A stretch of 64,000 bases of DNA from Litsea cubeba. Lineage: Eukaryota > Streptophyta > Magnoliopsida > Laurales > Lauraceae. The notes under the pieces were generated by a model, which had not been told where the DNA came from, made no database searches, and saw only the letters and a program-made list of their open reading frames with translations. The position numbers were made by a program, and so were the translations under genes. Numbering within the stretch: the stretch's first letter is position 1; each line of letters starts with the position of its first letter. This document shows, piece after piece, positions 23,259 through 35,600 of this stretch. The stretch spans positions 59,681,139 through 59,745,138 of the forward strand of contig CM022949.1 in the NCBI GenBank assembly GCA_012931725.1. Reading direction: 5' to 3'.

Positions 23259-24330
23259 CTTATATAGAGAAATTATGGCCGTTGGGTCATAAGTAATCCA
23301 TTAATTCCAACGTTAAAATCCCATTAATCTTATAACATTCCATAACGTTAAAATTAAAATTAAATCACAACGTTCAAAAACAGATTTACTAAATGATTAA
23401 TAAAATAGTGGCAATTGGAGAATCTATATCAAAATATGGGTCCTCTAGTCTAGCCAAGATGGATTTTCACCCCCCTGCATGCGATAATCATGCAGGATGC
23501 GCGATGCGAGTACGCGCCAGGTTAAACATTTTCGGACCGAGCACGCTGGGTCAAGCCGGACTTGCTGTCGGATGTGAATTTTGATCCCCCCCACCCCCGG
23601 GGAGGGAAATCGCCATTCAATTATATGAGATATTAAAAAGTTTACATCAAAAATGAGGATTCTGACTGCCCTCAAAATCGACGAATCACGATCGCCAGCT
23701 ACGGATACGGCCGTAACACCATCCTTCGGCGAAAGCCGAAAGAAAGTGGGAGAAAATGGAATGGGTTCTTCCTCTCGTCTAATGTGATGCCGGCAACACA
23801 TGACGGTTGTCTTGTCACTTAATTTAGGTCTTTCAATTTGGGTCAAATAATAGGGTCATGTGAGCTAGGCAGGGGAAATCAACATTTATGGGCATACGGG
23901 CTAATTGAAATTAAATCCAAGTATTCTAAGGAATAAGTGAAATAAAATAGAAATAAGTTAGGAAGATAAGGATGGAAGGTGCCAAATATTTAGAAGGGGA
24001 TCAGCCCCGTTCCCGGGTACCTCCCTCGATGTCCTTTGACAACTTAGGGTTTGAAAGGCCGATTCTTCAAATCGAAAAAACGATGCAAGCGAGACTTCGA
24101 GTTGTGATTTCTGTTGGTTTGTGTGCAATACACAAGTGATAAAAGTGAATGGCCAACAATGGGTCGAGATAAACTAAAAGTGGCCGATAAAGGGTCGAGA
24201 CTAATTAAAAGAGGCCAGTAATGGGCCGAAAGCAAATAACTGAGATTAGGGTGTGTGAAATCACTCGTCTCATCTCGTTATTCTCATTAATTTGGATTTT
24301 CGGAATCAGCGTTCATTCCCTATAATATTT
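23259..24330 (-). other. Element I leader, no coding signal
   Basis: This 1.07 kb of non-coding sequence contains about three degenerate 34-base repeats at roughly 24145-24230, built on GGCC-AATGGGTCGAGA-type text. I see no gene. Confidence 0.55.
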
Positions 24331-24355
24331 GAGTTCAAATGAATATTTGGCACCA
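24331..24355 (-). other. Element I candidate primer-binding site
   Basis: Minus-strand TGGTGCCAAATATTCATTTG lies four bases after the inferred LTR end. The complement ends GGCACCA and carries a T-arm-like GAGTTCAAAT, as expected for the 3' end of a tRNA. I do not identify the tRNA. Confidence 0.5.
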
Positions 24356-25589
24356 GAGGTGGAGGAAAAGAGAAGAAAATATTTTTGGGTTTGATTTGTT
24401 GGTTTTATAGTTTTTGGGGGATTTTAATAATTGGGGCTAGAAGGGCCTAACTAGGGGATTTTCTACTTGCATTTAACTTAACTAATCCATTTCCCTAATG
24501 GATCTCTACCCTATCCTAGGGTCCTAACTGCCCTCATCAGCTCTCCCGAATCCCTTACCGGGGGCCCGGAGAGAGAGTGAGACCTAACTTAATAAAATGA
24601 AAGAAACTAAAGGTAGTCTAACCTGGCTAGGGGGAGACCTAGATCCGGGTCTGGGGTCTGACCTGGTTAGCCTAAACCACTATTTAATTTCTAACTCCAA
24701 TTTATTAGTATTTTTGGGTTTTTAATATCTTTTACTTTGTTTTTGGTCTTTTGGATTTTATTATTTTTATTTTATTTTTGGTTTTATTTATAAGACTTAA
24801 AATCTCCTAAACTAGTTTTTCTAATCCTAATAAAGGGGATGAAGAGGAGGAAATAAATTACTAGTTTTTATTCATTAATTAACCTAACTTATTTAAAGAT
24901 TCTCCCAAATTAAATTCCCTAATCCTAATGAAAAGGGAGGAGGAAAAGGAACTTAATTATCAATCCTAACCAAATTGTTCTAATTAATCTAACTAATATC
25001 TAGGATTCTATTTTTCTGTTTTTTCTACTTTTGTTCTTTTTTTATGAATTATACAATTTTAATTTTATAAAGAAAACAAAATGAACAGATAAGTGAAATG
25101 CAATCCTAATTTTTATAAAGAGAACAAAATAAAGAAATAAGGTGGAACATGATTATAATGCATGGGCATGTTTTTAATGCATGAGCATGTTTGAACAAGT
25201 TGGAATAAACAGTATAATGAAAAATGTACCTAGGTGCATGACCATATTAGATGCATGGGATATCCTAAAAAGAGATAATAACAAATAAATAAACATAGAG
25301 CTAAATTCAATGCAATAAAAGAAAATCGGCATGCATGGATTCGGTTTAGAAAAGTGGGTAGGTTTTGAAATGGGCTTGAGAAAGTGGGCTAGTTTGGGTG
25401 TGCGTAAGTGTGAGAAGAGGGCTGTGCAGTGGGTGAACAATAGTGATAGTAGAGATGGGTGTGCAATTGTGGCAGCAAGTGGGTGTACAATGGGCGCTGA
25501 GGGGTGTGTGTATGTGCGTTTGGTGCAGTGGGCTGGGCTGAGGTGTACGAGGACAGTGGGGTGCCTTGTGGTGCACGGTAAATGTGGAG

Positions 25590-26350
25590 TGGGCTCAAGC
25601 GCAGTGGGGAGGAGAAGAGAAGGTGGGTGGCAGCAGAGAGAGTGGTGGGAAGGAGAAGGAGAAAGGAGAAAAGAAAAGGAAAAAAGAATGAAAAGGAGAA
25701 AGGAGATGGAGAAGATGACGTGTGTGTAGTGAATGAGTGCAGTGTGTTGGGGTACAGGTGGGTGTGGCAATGGGTGATGCAGGGATGAGGAAGGAAGGAG
25801 AAAAGAAAAGAGAGAGAGGGGAAGTGAGAGATGGCTCGGTGGGGTCATTCAGATGATGTGTGCAAGGGAGGAGGAGAAAAAAGAAAGAAAGGAAGAAAGA
25901 AGAAATGCAATGGAGTGGGGCGTGCAGGTGGGTAAGGAAGAAGAAGATAGGGGAAAAGAAGAGAAAGAGAAGAAAGAAAAAGTAGAGGTGCAGTGTGTTG
26001 TGCAGATGGGGAGAGGAAGAGGAAGAGGAGAGAAAATGAAAAGGAAAAGAGAAGAAATCGGGAGGAAGAAGAGAAAAGAAAGAAGGTTCGCAGGGCTTAC
26101 GGAAGAATGGAAAGAAAAGAAAAAGCAAAGAGGAAGAAGAAGACGAAGATGAAGTATGAAGACTAAAAGAAGAAGGGGAGTGGTGCGGCAGCAAGGAGGG
26201 AGACGATGGGTGTGTGCATGTGTGTAGTGAAGAAGAAGAAAGGAGCTAGAGAGAGAAGATAAAGAAAGAGAAAAGAAAGAAGAGAAAGGAGGGTGCGTGT
26301 GTGCAGAGCGATGAGTGGGGAAAGAGGAGAAGAAAGGGAAGAAAGGGGAG
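25590..26350 (+). repeat. Purine-rich (GA) tract in element I LTR
   Basis: Almost all bases on the plus strand are G or A across roughly 750 bases, with only scattered pyrimidines. Long open frames on both strands here are by-products of this skew and read as Ser/Phe/Leu/Pro or Lys/Glu/Arg-rich text without domains. Confidence 0.85.
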
Positions 26351-26831
26351 GGTAGAGGGGAGAGATGAGATTGCGGCCCGGTGCTCAGTGTAGGGAGGCC
26401 GCAAGGAGTGCTGCGATGCGGAGATGAAGATGGGGAGGTGTGACAGTGCAATGCAAGAAGAAAGGGTGGAGCTCTTACATGATTTCGGAGTCTGACTGCG
26501 AGGAAGATGGAGAGGGAGGTGTTGCATGGGCGATGGTGCTGCGCAGGGCTGAAGGTGGAGAGATTGCTAGGAGATGGGATCTGGGCCGCTGGTTGATGAT
26601 GGAGAGATCGCTGTGGAGAGAATGAGCTTTCCGCAGAGGAGGGGCTGGGAGAAAGGCAGGTTATGATGATGGCAGCGAGGGTGATGATGGGGAGATCGAA
26701 AGGGAGAGAAGGGGTGAGAGAGTTGGCTGGCGTGAGAGTGGAATCGTCAGTTGAGGGATGGGCGATGATACGAAGATGGAGGAGGGGGAGTCTTTGCATG
26801 GGTTGGATAGAGACGAGGAAGAGGAGTTTAA

Positions 26832-27672
26832 GGGCCTAGTTTCTTTGTAAGAATTATTGGAATTCATGTCTGTTGGAATTTGTAGAATTTGATAAGCTGA
26901 AATTTTGAAATGCTACAAATTCTATCATTCCTAACTCTCTGTTTCTTTATACCTAGAATTTCTGCCTGAGAATTTCATGCAACTTGAATTCCACAAATTT
27001 TCAATTTCACCAGTACTTGAATCTCTGCACATAGCAATGATCCTCATCCATTCCCATCTTCCTTACCCAACATCTCCATCGTCATCATCAAGATCCAAGA
27101 GCTCAGAGCCGCTTACCTCAAAGGAAATCGAGATCACAATGATGCCCTTACAAATCCTCTTGAATTGAATGTTGTCTCACGTTTCTGTCCAAAGAGGTTG
27201 GATACATGAATTATGGGGTTTATTCGGTCTCGATGTAAGAGGAGATGGATTTCTTGTCCAAGCATGAGGAGGATGGTAGGGTTTTGAAAGATGTCAGATC
27301 AAAATGAAATTGAGATTAGATGAAAAAAAGGTGTGGATTTGGGGGTTTTGGGTTTCATGGGACCAGATATATGAAAGGAGTGCAAAGAAAGAAGATAACT
27401 AGATCTGATTTTCTTTTAGAGGTGCAGCGAAGAAGATGACCTTCCACCGTCAGAGAGAGCCAGAGTTCCAATGTGGCCTCTCGGAATGCTTGGATTCGTA
27501 AATGCTTGAGGAAGGGCTAGTATTTTGGAATTCCACTTTTTTGGAATTAAAAAATGCTACTTACCTCAAATGTTGGGAGTTCTAATAAGTGAACATTGAA
27601 TTTCTGACTGGAATTCAAGAATTCACAGACAGCCTAAATTCCTGTCAGAAATTCTTGTAAAGAAACAGGACC
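26832..27672. mobile_element. MITE-like insert (PIF/Harbinger-like ends) in element I LTR
   Basis: Left end GGGCCTAGTTTCTTTGTAAG and the reverse complement of the right end, GGTCCTGTTTCTTTACAAG, form an imperfect terminal inverted repeat of about 20 bases. The left flank is TAA; the right flank TGA differs by one base. Length is 841 bp and there is no transposase. The GGGCCT-GTTT-type ends and 3-base flanks fit PIF/Harbinger MITEs; hAT is an alternative. Confidence 0.55.
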
Positions 27673-28181
27673 TGATGGGGAATGGGAGCCTCAGATCTAG
27701 GACTCTCATTTCCAGATATGTGGGACTCTATCTCCCTTATCTGGGCGACGGGCCATGCAACCTGGGCTGAATTGGGTTTGGTTTGGATATGGGTTTTGGT
27801 TGGATTTGGATTCAGACTGGTTGAGGTTGGATTTGGGTCAATGGGCCAGGCCTGGCTGGTTTGGTTCGGCTTGAGGTTCGGGTCTTGGGCCAGGTTGATC
27901 AGGCCAAATTAGGCTTAGATTAGGGTCAGATTTGAGAAGATTGATTCGGGCCGGGCCATCATTTCTAGAACCGAGTTTTCATAGATTTTGTTCCGCTCGT
28001 CGGATTTTGAAGTTCTACACATCTGCGGAAAGCTCTTGGCGAGTAGGTCACGATGAGCCAATTTTCTGGGCGATCAAGGATCTAGAAGTGATAGGTGATA
28101 TTTCTCGGGACCTAATCAGGACATCGTTAAATAGGGTGGACCGAATTAGCCCTCATAGGGTGCTAAGATGAGGTGTCTACA

Positions 28182-29049
28182 CTCGCGTGCGGGCATAGGG
28201 CTCGTGGTAGAAGGCCCAAAAGTTCTTAAAGTATAAAGAAATGGAAATGCATATGAAGCCTTATAAAGTGATGCACTTAACCGATGTGGGATCCCATGTA
28301 TTCCATAAAGCCTACACTACCCACTTTTGAAACAAATAGAAAAAGGACAAAACATCTTTTCAAAGAAGGTCAAAACCTTTTGGTTTTTTTGAAACACCCA
28401 AAAAACCAAAAATTCAATGAGCATCTCACCGGTAACGTAGCAGAGCTTGAACCTCACCGTCATGACATAATTTCAGACCATTAGGAGTTGGGGTGAATAA
28501 AGTCTTGAATTTCAACTCTTTATATCAGTTAAGAATTATGTCAGGATTTATTCTTGGAGTCATTAGGTTAGCACTTTACGACCATGTGCTTTATCTCGGA
28601 TTTCATGAGCGTTTTACAGAATCTACCCAAGTCTTCATAGGAAGCAGCCCCACTTACACACTCATATAGGTGGGTCTATCAAGAGTGCTCCTACAGCTAT
28701 GCACCCCACCATATAGGCTATAGATCTCATTAAGGATTAAATCCAACCTCATTCGCTACTGGCTATGTACCAACAAGTAATCTCACACAACATAAATGAG
28801 CTTAAAGGAAAAACGTATTCCATATGTCGGTACCACACATCATCGAGATAACTTGTTTTTCCAATTGAACCTAGTTCTAAGGATCTCCGATCATTAGATT
28901 GGGTTCCTGCTATTGATGATTTATGGGCTTAGGACCCATCCCTTTAGTTGTTTCTTTATTTTCTCCCATGAAAGGCCTTTTTCAAAGGATCTACTAAATT
29001 ATCCCTTGATCTCACATAATAAATTGAAATTATCCCTCAGTCTCGTAAT
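28182..29049 (-). repeat. Element E 3' end with probable 3' LTR
   Basis: Non-coding sequence follows the RNase H in element order. A purine-rich AACTAAAGGGA precedes TGGGTCCTAAG (complement ending at 28938), a plausible LTR start. TGGGATCCCACATCGG, common in plant copia LTRs, lies near 28285-28300. The LTR's other end is not found; element I begins at 28181 and may have inserted into it. Confidence 0.5.
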
Positions 29050-29782
29050 TGTCTCACATTGCTATGTTGCAATCACACTTGTCTAGACTTCCGATTTATG
29101 TGGCATTGTGTGCAGTAATAATTGATGAACTGTTATCACAATGAATAATAATAGGAGGAATTGATTTAGCACACAAAGGAATATCAAATAATAAATTTCT
29201 AATCCATTCGGATTCCATTGCAGCAGCTCCCAGAGCCAGGAATTCTGAATCCTTAGTGGGATTATAAATTACAGCTTGTTTATTCGATTTCTAGGATACA
29301 GCAGCACGTCCTGAGGTAAAAATATATCCACTAGTAGACTTAGAATCATCCAGATCTGAGTTCCAATCAGCATCATTGTAACACTCAACTACAGCTGCAT
29401 AACTTGAATAACACGATGCATAGTTTATGGTATGCTTTAAATATTTAAGTACTCTAGTTACATCATTCCAATGTTCAATACCAGGATTACTAGTATATCT
29501 ACTCAATTTGCTCACATCATAAGCTACATCAAGGCGAATACAATTCGTAGCATACATTAAGCTACAAATTACAGTAGTGTAAACAAATTGAGATACACTA
29601 TCATCATTATTTTTTACTAATTTAATACTTGGGTCAAAAGGAGTAGACACGGGTTTACAATCAAAATGATCATATTTTCTTAATACCTTTTCAATGTAAT
29701 GTGATTGGGATAATTTAATTCCAAAATCATCTCTAATTATTTTAATTCCCACTATAACACTAACTTCTCCCAAGTCTTTCAT
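29050..29782 (-). pseudogene. Element E RT C-terminus and RNase H, broken
   Basis: The open piece 29291-29782 has MKDLGEVSVIVGIKI, SQSHYIEKVLRKY and CYNDADWNSD, the usual copia RT-to-RNase H transition and the first RNase H Asp. A stop at 29291-29293 precedes further RNase H text, including HCDNSS near 29130. Confidence 0.8.
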
Positions 29783-30660
29783 AGTAAAATTGTGAGAGAG
29801 AATGATTTATGTATCTACACGGTCCAAGCTAGACCCAAAATTTAGTAAATCATCAAAATTCAAACATAATATTGTTGTTGAACAACCATCAGATTTATAA
29901 TAAATACATTTTTCAGCCTCATTTATTTTGAAGCCATTAGAAAGAATAACTTTATCAAATTTCATATGCAACTGTTTAGGTTCTTGTTTTAGTCCATATA
30001 AGGACTTTATCAATCTACACACCTTGTGTTCTTGTCCTTTTATGACATAGCCTTCTGGTTGTTCCAAATAAATTTTCTCTTCTAAATCTCCATTTAAAAA
30101 AGCAGTTTTAACATTCATCTCATGCTTTATCAAATTATGTACAGTAGCAATGGCAATCAAGATATTAATAGCGCTGATTCTTGACACGGGTGAATAAGTA
30201 TCAAAGAAGTTTATTCCCTCTTTTTATATGAAGCCTTTGGCTGCTAGCCTGACTTTATATTTCTCTATTGACCCATCAAGCTTAAGTTTTTTTCTTAAGA
30301 ACCCACTTGTACCCTAATGATTTAATACCTAAAGGTAAGTCAGTTAACTTGCAGGTATCATTAGCTAAAATGGATTCAATCTCATCATCTAATGCTTACT
30401 TCAAAAAAAAAAAAAAGAATCATGGGCAGCCATAGCCTCCTGAAAAGTAGATGGTTCTTTCTCTACTAGATATGTTTCAAAGTCAGGACCAAAACTAGTA
30501 GTATTCCTAAGTCTCTTACTTTTTCTAGGTTGGGACTCCTCTTCCTCAGGAATCTCTAGAACTCTTTTAGATGAAGAAGGTTCTGATGTAATCCTAGTTT
30601 TAAAAGGAAAATCATCTTCAAAGAAGTCTGCATCTCTAGACTCAACTAGATTTAGGTCTT
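29783..30660 (-). pseudogene. Element E reverse transcriptase, broken, altered active site
   Basis: The open piece 29807-30187 carries MNVKTAFLNGDLEEKIYLEQ and IKSLYGLKQ. The active-site block reads LNFDDLLNFG where family members have YVDD, so both catalytic Asp remain but flanking residues changed. Upstream RT fingers are in other frames, and a run of 14 A at about 30405 encodes a Phe tract. Confidence 0.82.
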
Positions 30661-30898
30661 CTCATTTAAGGAATCTATAGGCAACACCATTTGGTGCATA
30701 GCCTATGAAAATACACTCCCATGAGTGGGGCCCTAATTTAGGTCTTTTTAGATCTACAATTCTGACATGTGCTATACACCCTCAAACTCTAAAATATCTG
30801 AGTTTAGGTTTTCTCCCTTCCCAAATCTCAAAGGGTGTCCTATTAGTCTTAGAATATAATTATCTATTTAAAATATAACATGTGGTCCACAAAGCTTC
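30661..30898 (-). pseudogene. Element E integrase C-terminal part (left of solo LTR G)
   Basis: The minus strand reads EALWTTCYILNR, then GRKPKLRYFRVWGC and FIGYAPNGVAYRF, the standard copia integrase C-terminal blocks, with stops. It breaks at AAGCTTC (30892-30898), which is repeated at 39872-39878 where the upstream half resumes. Confidence 0.82.
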
Positions 30899-30993
30899 TG
30901 TTAGGGCTTTTGTATGTTGTTAATTTGATGAATGCACTGTCACTTTCACCGACAACTGATCATGTACACACTCATGCATTGAAGTTAGGATAT

Positions 30994-32115
30994 TGTTGGA
31001 ATTTGAGATGACATGAGTAGTCTTTGAAGAATTGAAGGAATTAATATCTCAAAGTATTGATTTGAGTTGGAATTCTTGTCAACACATTGTCACAAACATG
31101 ATGATAGTAGGCTAGTGTTGATAGAGCTGAAAAGAAGAAACAGAATTGAAACAGTCAGGAATTCAGAATTCCTGAAGCAGAGCATTCGGTCGACCGGGCA
31201 ACCCATGCGGTCGACCGAGCAAGAAGAAACCTGCAGAAACAGATTCAGGCACCTCTCAGTTATTTTCGTGACACAGTGTGTCTTCGGTCGACCGGGACCC
31301 CAGGATGTCGACCGAGCTCGATAGTTGTCTAACTCCAGACTGTGTATGATGTCGACCGAGCAGGCAAGGAGGTCGACCGAGCACGGGAACCAGAGTTGCG
31401 CAGAATTAGAAGTTTTGCACGAAAATTCAGCATTCTTATCTATTTTGTTTGGGACTCTTTCTAAACGAATTGTAGCCTGTTTTAAATACAATTAAGGGTT
31501 ACTATAACCTATATAAAGGCATGTATGGGTCGTTCTAAAGATACACCAGAAGAGAAGAGTTTTAGAGAGAAAATTGAGAGAGTTCTTGAGAGAAAGAAGT
31601 GCTGGTGCTGTGTGCTGTTGTGCTGCATCTTTCTACAGCAAGTGTGGACGAGGATGTGCTCATGAAGATGGTAATTCGTCCATAAGATAAGTGTCTCTCT
31701 GTTTATGCTTTAATTTCAATTTGTAAGGGATTGAGAGAGAGAGAATTGTAGAGGGGAAGGGCTGTAGACAGAGTTAATCTTCTATTCTGTTTTTACATCA
31801 AGTTGGTGCTTGGTGTCTGGGGTTTGGTGATCCTATCTGTTGGTGCAGATAAATTGTAAGGGGAGTCGGTGCTTCCTAGATAGTTGGTGCTATCTGAAAC
31901 TAAGGGTTGGTGCTCTTTGTCGTTGGTGCGACTAAATATATTCAGACCTGTACCGGATCGGTATTCGGACGGTTTTGATCCGTGGACGTAGCCTTTTGGT
32001 GAACCACGTTAAATCTGGTGTCATTGTGTGGTTTGACTTGTTTTGTTGTTGAATTGGACCTGTTTTTTAGAAATCACTGATTCACCCCCCCTCTCAGTGA
32101 TCGCGATATCCAACA
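30994..32115 (+). repeat. Element F 5' LTR
   Basis: TGTTGGAATTTG...GATATCCAACA. Six copies of a GTCGACCG-type motif lie at 31188-31379. TATATAAAG is at 31510-31518, so the motif cluster is upstream of the promoter. It is nearly identical to the 3' LTR. Confidence 0.96.
31510..31518 (+). promoter_or_regulatory. Element F TATA box
   Basis: TATATAAAG in the 5' LTR, repeated at 37793-37801 in the 3' LTR. Confidence 0.75.
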
Positions 32116-32117
32116 AT

Positions 32118-32129
32118 TGGTATCAGAGC
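32118..32129 (+). other. Element F primer-binding site (initiator Met tRNA type)
   Basis: TGGTATCAGAGC lies two bases after the 5' LTR. Confidence 0.92.
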
Positions 32130-32181
32130 GAGGCTCCCTTGATCAGTTTAATACGCTAAGGGTGATCTCTTGTCAAATCAC

Positions 32182-32679
32182 ATGGCAGTCAATACAGGGA
32201 ATATGAAAGCACCTCTGTTTGATGGTTCTAATTACTCTTTTTGGAAGATTAGGATGCAAGCCTTCATCAAATCTCTTGGCTATGATGTTTGGGAGGCTGT
32301 CAGAGCCGGTTACAATGCTGCCACCGTACCCAATGATACTGCATCGAAGAAGTTGGCAGACAACGACTCCAAGGCGCAGAATGCACTCTTTAGTGGCCTT
32401 GTGGACAGCGAGCTTGTCAAAGTAATTGCATGCAAAACAGCCAAGGAAATTTGGGACAAGTTGCAAAGCATACATGAAGGTGATGAGAAGATTAAAGAAG
32501 CCAAATTGCAAACTCATCGCTCTCAATTCGAGTCTCTTCGCATGGAGGAAAGCGAGAATGTTGACTCGTATATGCAACGAGTGAATGAAGTCACGAATGA
32601 CATTCGTGGACTAGGGGAGGAGATTAAAGAGCCGGTCATCGTCAAAAAAGGTTCTAAGATCTCTTCTTCCCCGGTTTGA
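32182..32679 (+). CDS. Element F Gag, N-terminal part up to the frameshift
   Basis: The copia Gag N-terminus: APLFDGSNYSFWKIRMQAFI, then the UBN2-type block AKEIWDKLQSIHEG and FESLRMEESENVDSYMQRVN. I prefer the ATG at 32182 (MAVNTGNMKAPLF); an in-frame ATG at 32170 lies four codons upstream. The frame is lost at a run of six A at 32645-32650, one base more than the downstream frame needs, and stops at 32677-32679. The rest of Gag continues in the next feature. Confidence 0.88.
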   Translation: MAVNTGNMKAPLFDGSNYSFWKIRMQAFIKSLGYDVWEAVRAGYNAATVPNDTASKKLADNDSKAQNALFSGLVDSELVKVIACKTAKEIWDKLQSIHEGDEKIKEAKLQTHRSQFESLRMEESENVDSYMQRVNEVTNDIRGLGEEIKEPVIVKKGSKISSSPV

Positions 32680-35600
32680 TTCAAAAGTCTCAGCCATCGA
32701 AGAAGCCAAAGATCTGAATGCATTTTCCATGGATGAATTACATGGTTCTCTAACTGCCTATGAGATGCGCATAGGAAAGACGTCTTCATCTGATAAAGAA
32801 GCGGCCTTCAAAGTTCAGAAAAAGGCAAAAGAGACTGCTGGTCATGATGTTGATTCTGATGATGATGAGCTTGAGGCTCAATTTGTTAGAAAGTTGAAGA
32901 AAGGAAGCAATGGCAAGTACAAAGGGAAGCTACCCTTTAAATGCTTCAATTGTGGAGGTATTGGTCACTTTGCTGCGAAGTGTCCGCTAAAAGAAGACAA
33001 TGATAATGACTCTTATGCTGAAAAGAGTAAAGGAAAGAGAAATTTCAGAAAAAGGGGCAAAGCTAAAAACTTTCTATGTCAACAAGATGACAGCACGTCT
33101 GAAACTTCAGACGATGATGAATCAACCGAAGCTCTCTTCATGGTCACTGTTGAAGAAGAAGAAGAGCTAGATCCGGAAGAGGAAGAGGAGGCTGAAGTCA
33201 ATCTTGAAGAGGAACTCATAGCCGCACTTGAGGAGCTTAGCATGGAACGCAAAACAAGTAAGAAAAATCTGAAACTTCTCCATGAATCTGAAAGTTCTAT
33301 TATTGCTTTGAAAACTCAAGTAGAAGAATATAAAAGAATGGTAGAAGTCCTTGAAAACCAAATTAGTATCAAAAAGGAAGAGGCTATGAAACTTGAAACT
33401 GAGATCGCTAGAGCAAAGGCTGAAAATTTGGAAAATAGCAAAAAACTCAAAGCGCTCCAAGCGATTGAAGGGACTATGAAACTCGATGAACTACTGAAAG
33501 TTCAAAGACCTGCCCACTTCAGATTTGGTCTAGGATTTGAGAAAGGTGAATCCTCTAAGATTGCACCTCCTGAAAAGAAAGAGTTTGTGAAGCAAGTCAC
33601 TGCACCTTCTAACTCTATGAAGCCCACTCAACCTAGAAAGGAGTCCATTCCTGTTAGAAAGGTAATGAAGACTAACCAGCCACAAAGAAGATACAAATTC
33701 TATGGTTATTGCTTTCATTGTAATATGTTTGGACATAAAAGAGCTGATTGCAAATTCTATGTAAGAAACAGCCCATTTGTGACTAGGAATCCTTTTTCAA
33801 TCCTAAACAGCCACAAAATTGAGTGCTATATGTGTCACAATTATGGACACTTGGCTAGGGATTGTAGGTTGCCTATTGCTAACAAATTTCAGGTTGAAAA
33901 GAAACCCAAGTTAGTCAAGGCTTGGAGAGCAAAGCAAAGTGTAGAAAGTCCCAAAGAGTCTCTCATTGTGCAAATGGCATTCAATGCACAAAAGAAGGCA
34001 GCACCATGGGTCCTTGATAGTGGTTGTTCAAGCCATATGACTGGTGATAAAGAGAAATTCATCAAATTACAGCACTATGAAGGCAGTTCAGTGAAGTTTG
34101 GCAACAATGATGGTGCCAAAATCTGCGGAAAAGGTGTTATTCAGCTTATGGCAAACAAGATCAGATCGGAAGAAGTCTTATATGTGTCTAGATTGAGACA
34201 CAACCTGCTTAGTGTGAGCCAGATCTGTGACAAGGGTCACGAAGTCATCTTCACAAAGAATGGGTTTGCCATCAAGAAGAGTAGCAACGGCAAAACAGTG
34301 GCAACTGGATCAAGAACTGCTGGAAATCTCTATACATTGTCAGATGGAGCTGAAAAGACCTGCTTGATGAGTCGGACAGAGGAAAGTTGGTTGTGGCACA
34401 AACGCCTTGGGCATCTAAGCTTTGATAACATGTCAAAGATTTGCAATTCAAAGGCTGTAAGAGGCATGTCTACAGTTGAAAAGCCTTCCAATCCCATTTG
34501 CAACTCTTGCCAAAAGGGAAAGCAAACGAGGGTTATGTTCAAGTCAAAGGAGCATCATTCCAAGAAACCTCTTGAGCTAGTGCACACTGATCTCTGTGGA
34601 CCGATGCGAACTCAAAGCACCAATGGAGATAAGTATTTCATGTTACGCATTGATGATTATACTCGTATGACATGGGTATTGTTTCTTAAGCATAAGCATC
34701 AAGCACTTGATCGTTTTAAAGTGTTTAAAGCACAGGTTGAAAATCAATTGGAAAAACGTATCAAGATTTTAAGGTCTGATCGTGGAGGCGAGTTCACATC
34801 TGAAGAGTTCACTAAATATTGTGAACATCATGGCATTCAAAGACAGTACTCAGCCCCTAGAACTCCACAGCAAAATGGAGTTGTGGAACGGAAGAATCGC
34901 ACCGTACAAGAGATGGCTCGTACGATGCTAAGTGAAAGCAAGATGGCTGACAAGTATTGGAAAGAGGCAATTCATACGGCTGTATACATTCAAAATCGAT
35001 GCTTGATCAGGCCACATGAAGTCAAAACTCCCTATGAGCTATGGTTTGGAAGAAAAGCAACAGTCAAGCACTTCAAAGTCTTCGGCAGCAAGTGTTACAT
35101 CAAGCGGCTCGAACAAAATCCGGGCAAATTTGAAGAAAGAGCTGACGAAGGTATATTTCTGGGTTACTCCTCTACTAGCAAGGCATATAGGTGTCTTAAC
35201 AAAAGAACCAGAAAAATCATAGAAAGTGCTGATGTGAGAATAGATGAAAATATTGAACCAAAGAATGCAACTCATAATGACAGTCCAGTTTATGAGGACT
35301 CAAGTGAGATTGATGATGAGATGGCTGAATCTAATGATTCTGAGAAATCAAAGGATGACTCAGAAGATACTACTCCTAAGAGGCACAGCACTTGGGTAGA
35401 GCAACACCCTAAGGATCAAATCATTGGAGATCCTAAGGCAGGCGTTCAAACTAGACAAAGTGTAGTTAGCAATTACTCACTTGTGTCCACCATTGAACCC
35501 AAGACTGTGGCTGAAGCCAGTCTCGATGATAGTTGGTTGAAAGCTATGCATGAGGAGTTGGAGCAAATTGAGAAGAACTCCACATGGGAACTTGTTCCTA

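Larger units (their letters stand above)
23259..28181 (-). mobile_element. Element I: Tat/Ogre-like Ty3/gypsy, 5' LTR and part of leader
   Basis: The minus strand starts TGTAGACACC followed by TCATCTTAGCACCC, a start I recognise from plant Tat/Ogre LTRs. The LTR ends at 24360 beside a primer-like site, and leader follows to 23259, where element A begins. The remainder of I would lie left of A, outside the window. No coding sequence of I is visible here. Confidence 0.7.
24360..28181 (-). repeat. Element I 5' LTR (3.8 kb, with internal insert)
   Basis: The upper end is TGTAGACACC (complement ending at 28181) and the lower end TCCA beside the primer-like site. It contains an 841 bp MITE-like insert and a purine-rich tract, so the intrinsic length is about 3 kb. 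No second LTR is in the window for comparison, so the lower boundary is tentative. Confidence 0.65.

Noticed and set aside
25174..26799. Two long minus-strand open frames (224 and 316 residues) rich in Ser, Phe, Leu and Pro
   Set aside because: They come from the purine-rich strand bias of the element I LTR; overlapping long frames exist on both strands and no domain is visible.
31067..31491. Open frames with repeated GRPG/STRST-like text in the F LTR (again at 37350-37774 and 12791-13221)
   Set aside because: They reflect the repeated GTCGACCG motifs and recur only because the LTR recurs.
32640..32660. Programmed -1 frameshift at the A run in element F gag
   Set aside because: The phase is wrong: the downstream frame needs +1 (or one base removed), and the codon phase of the run does not fit the usual -1 heptamer.
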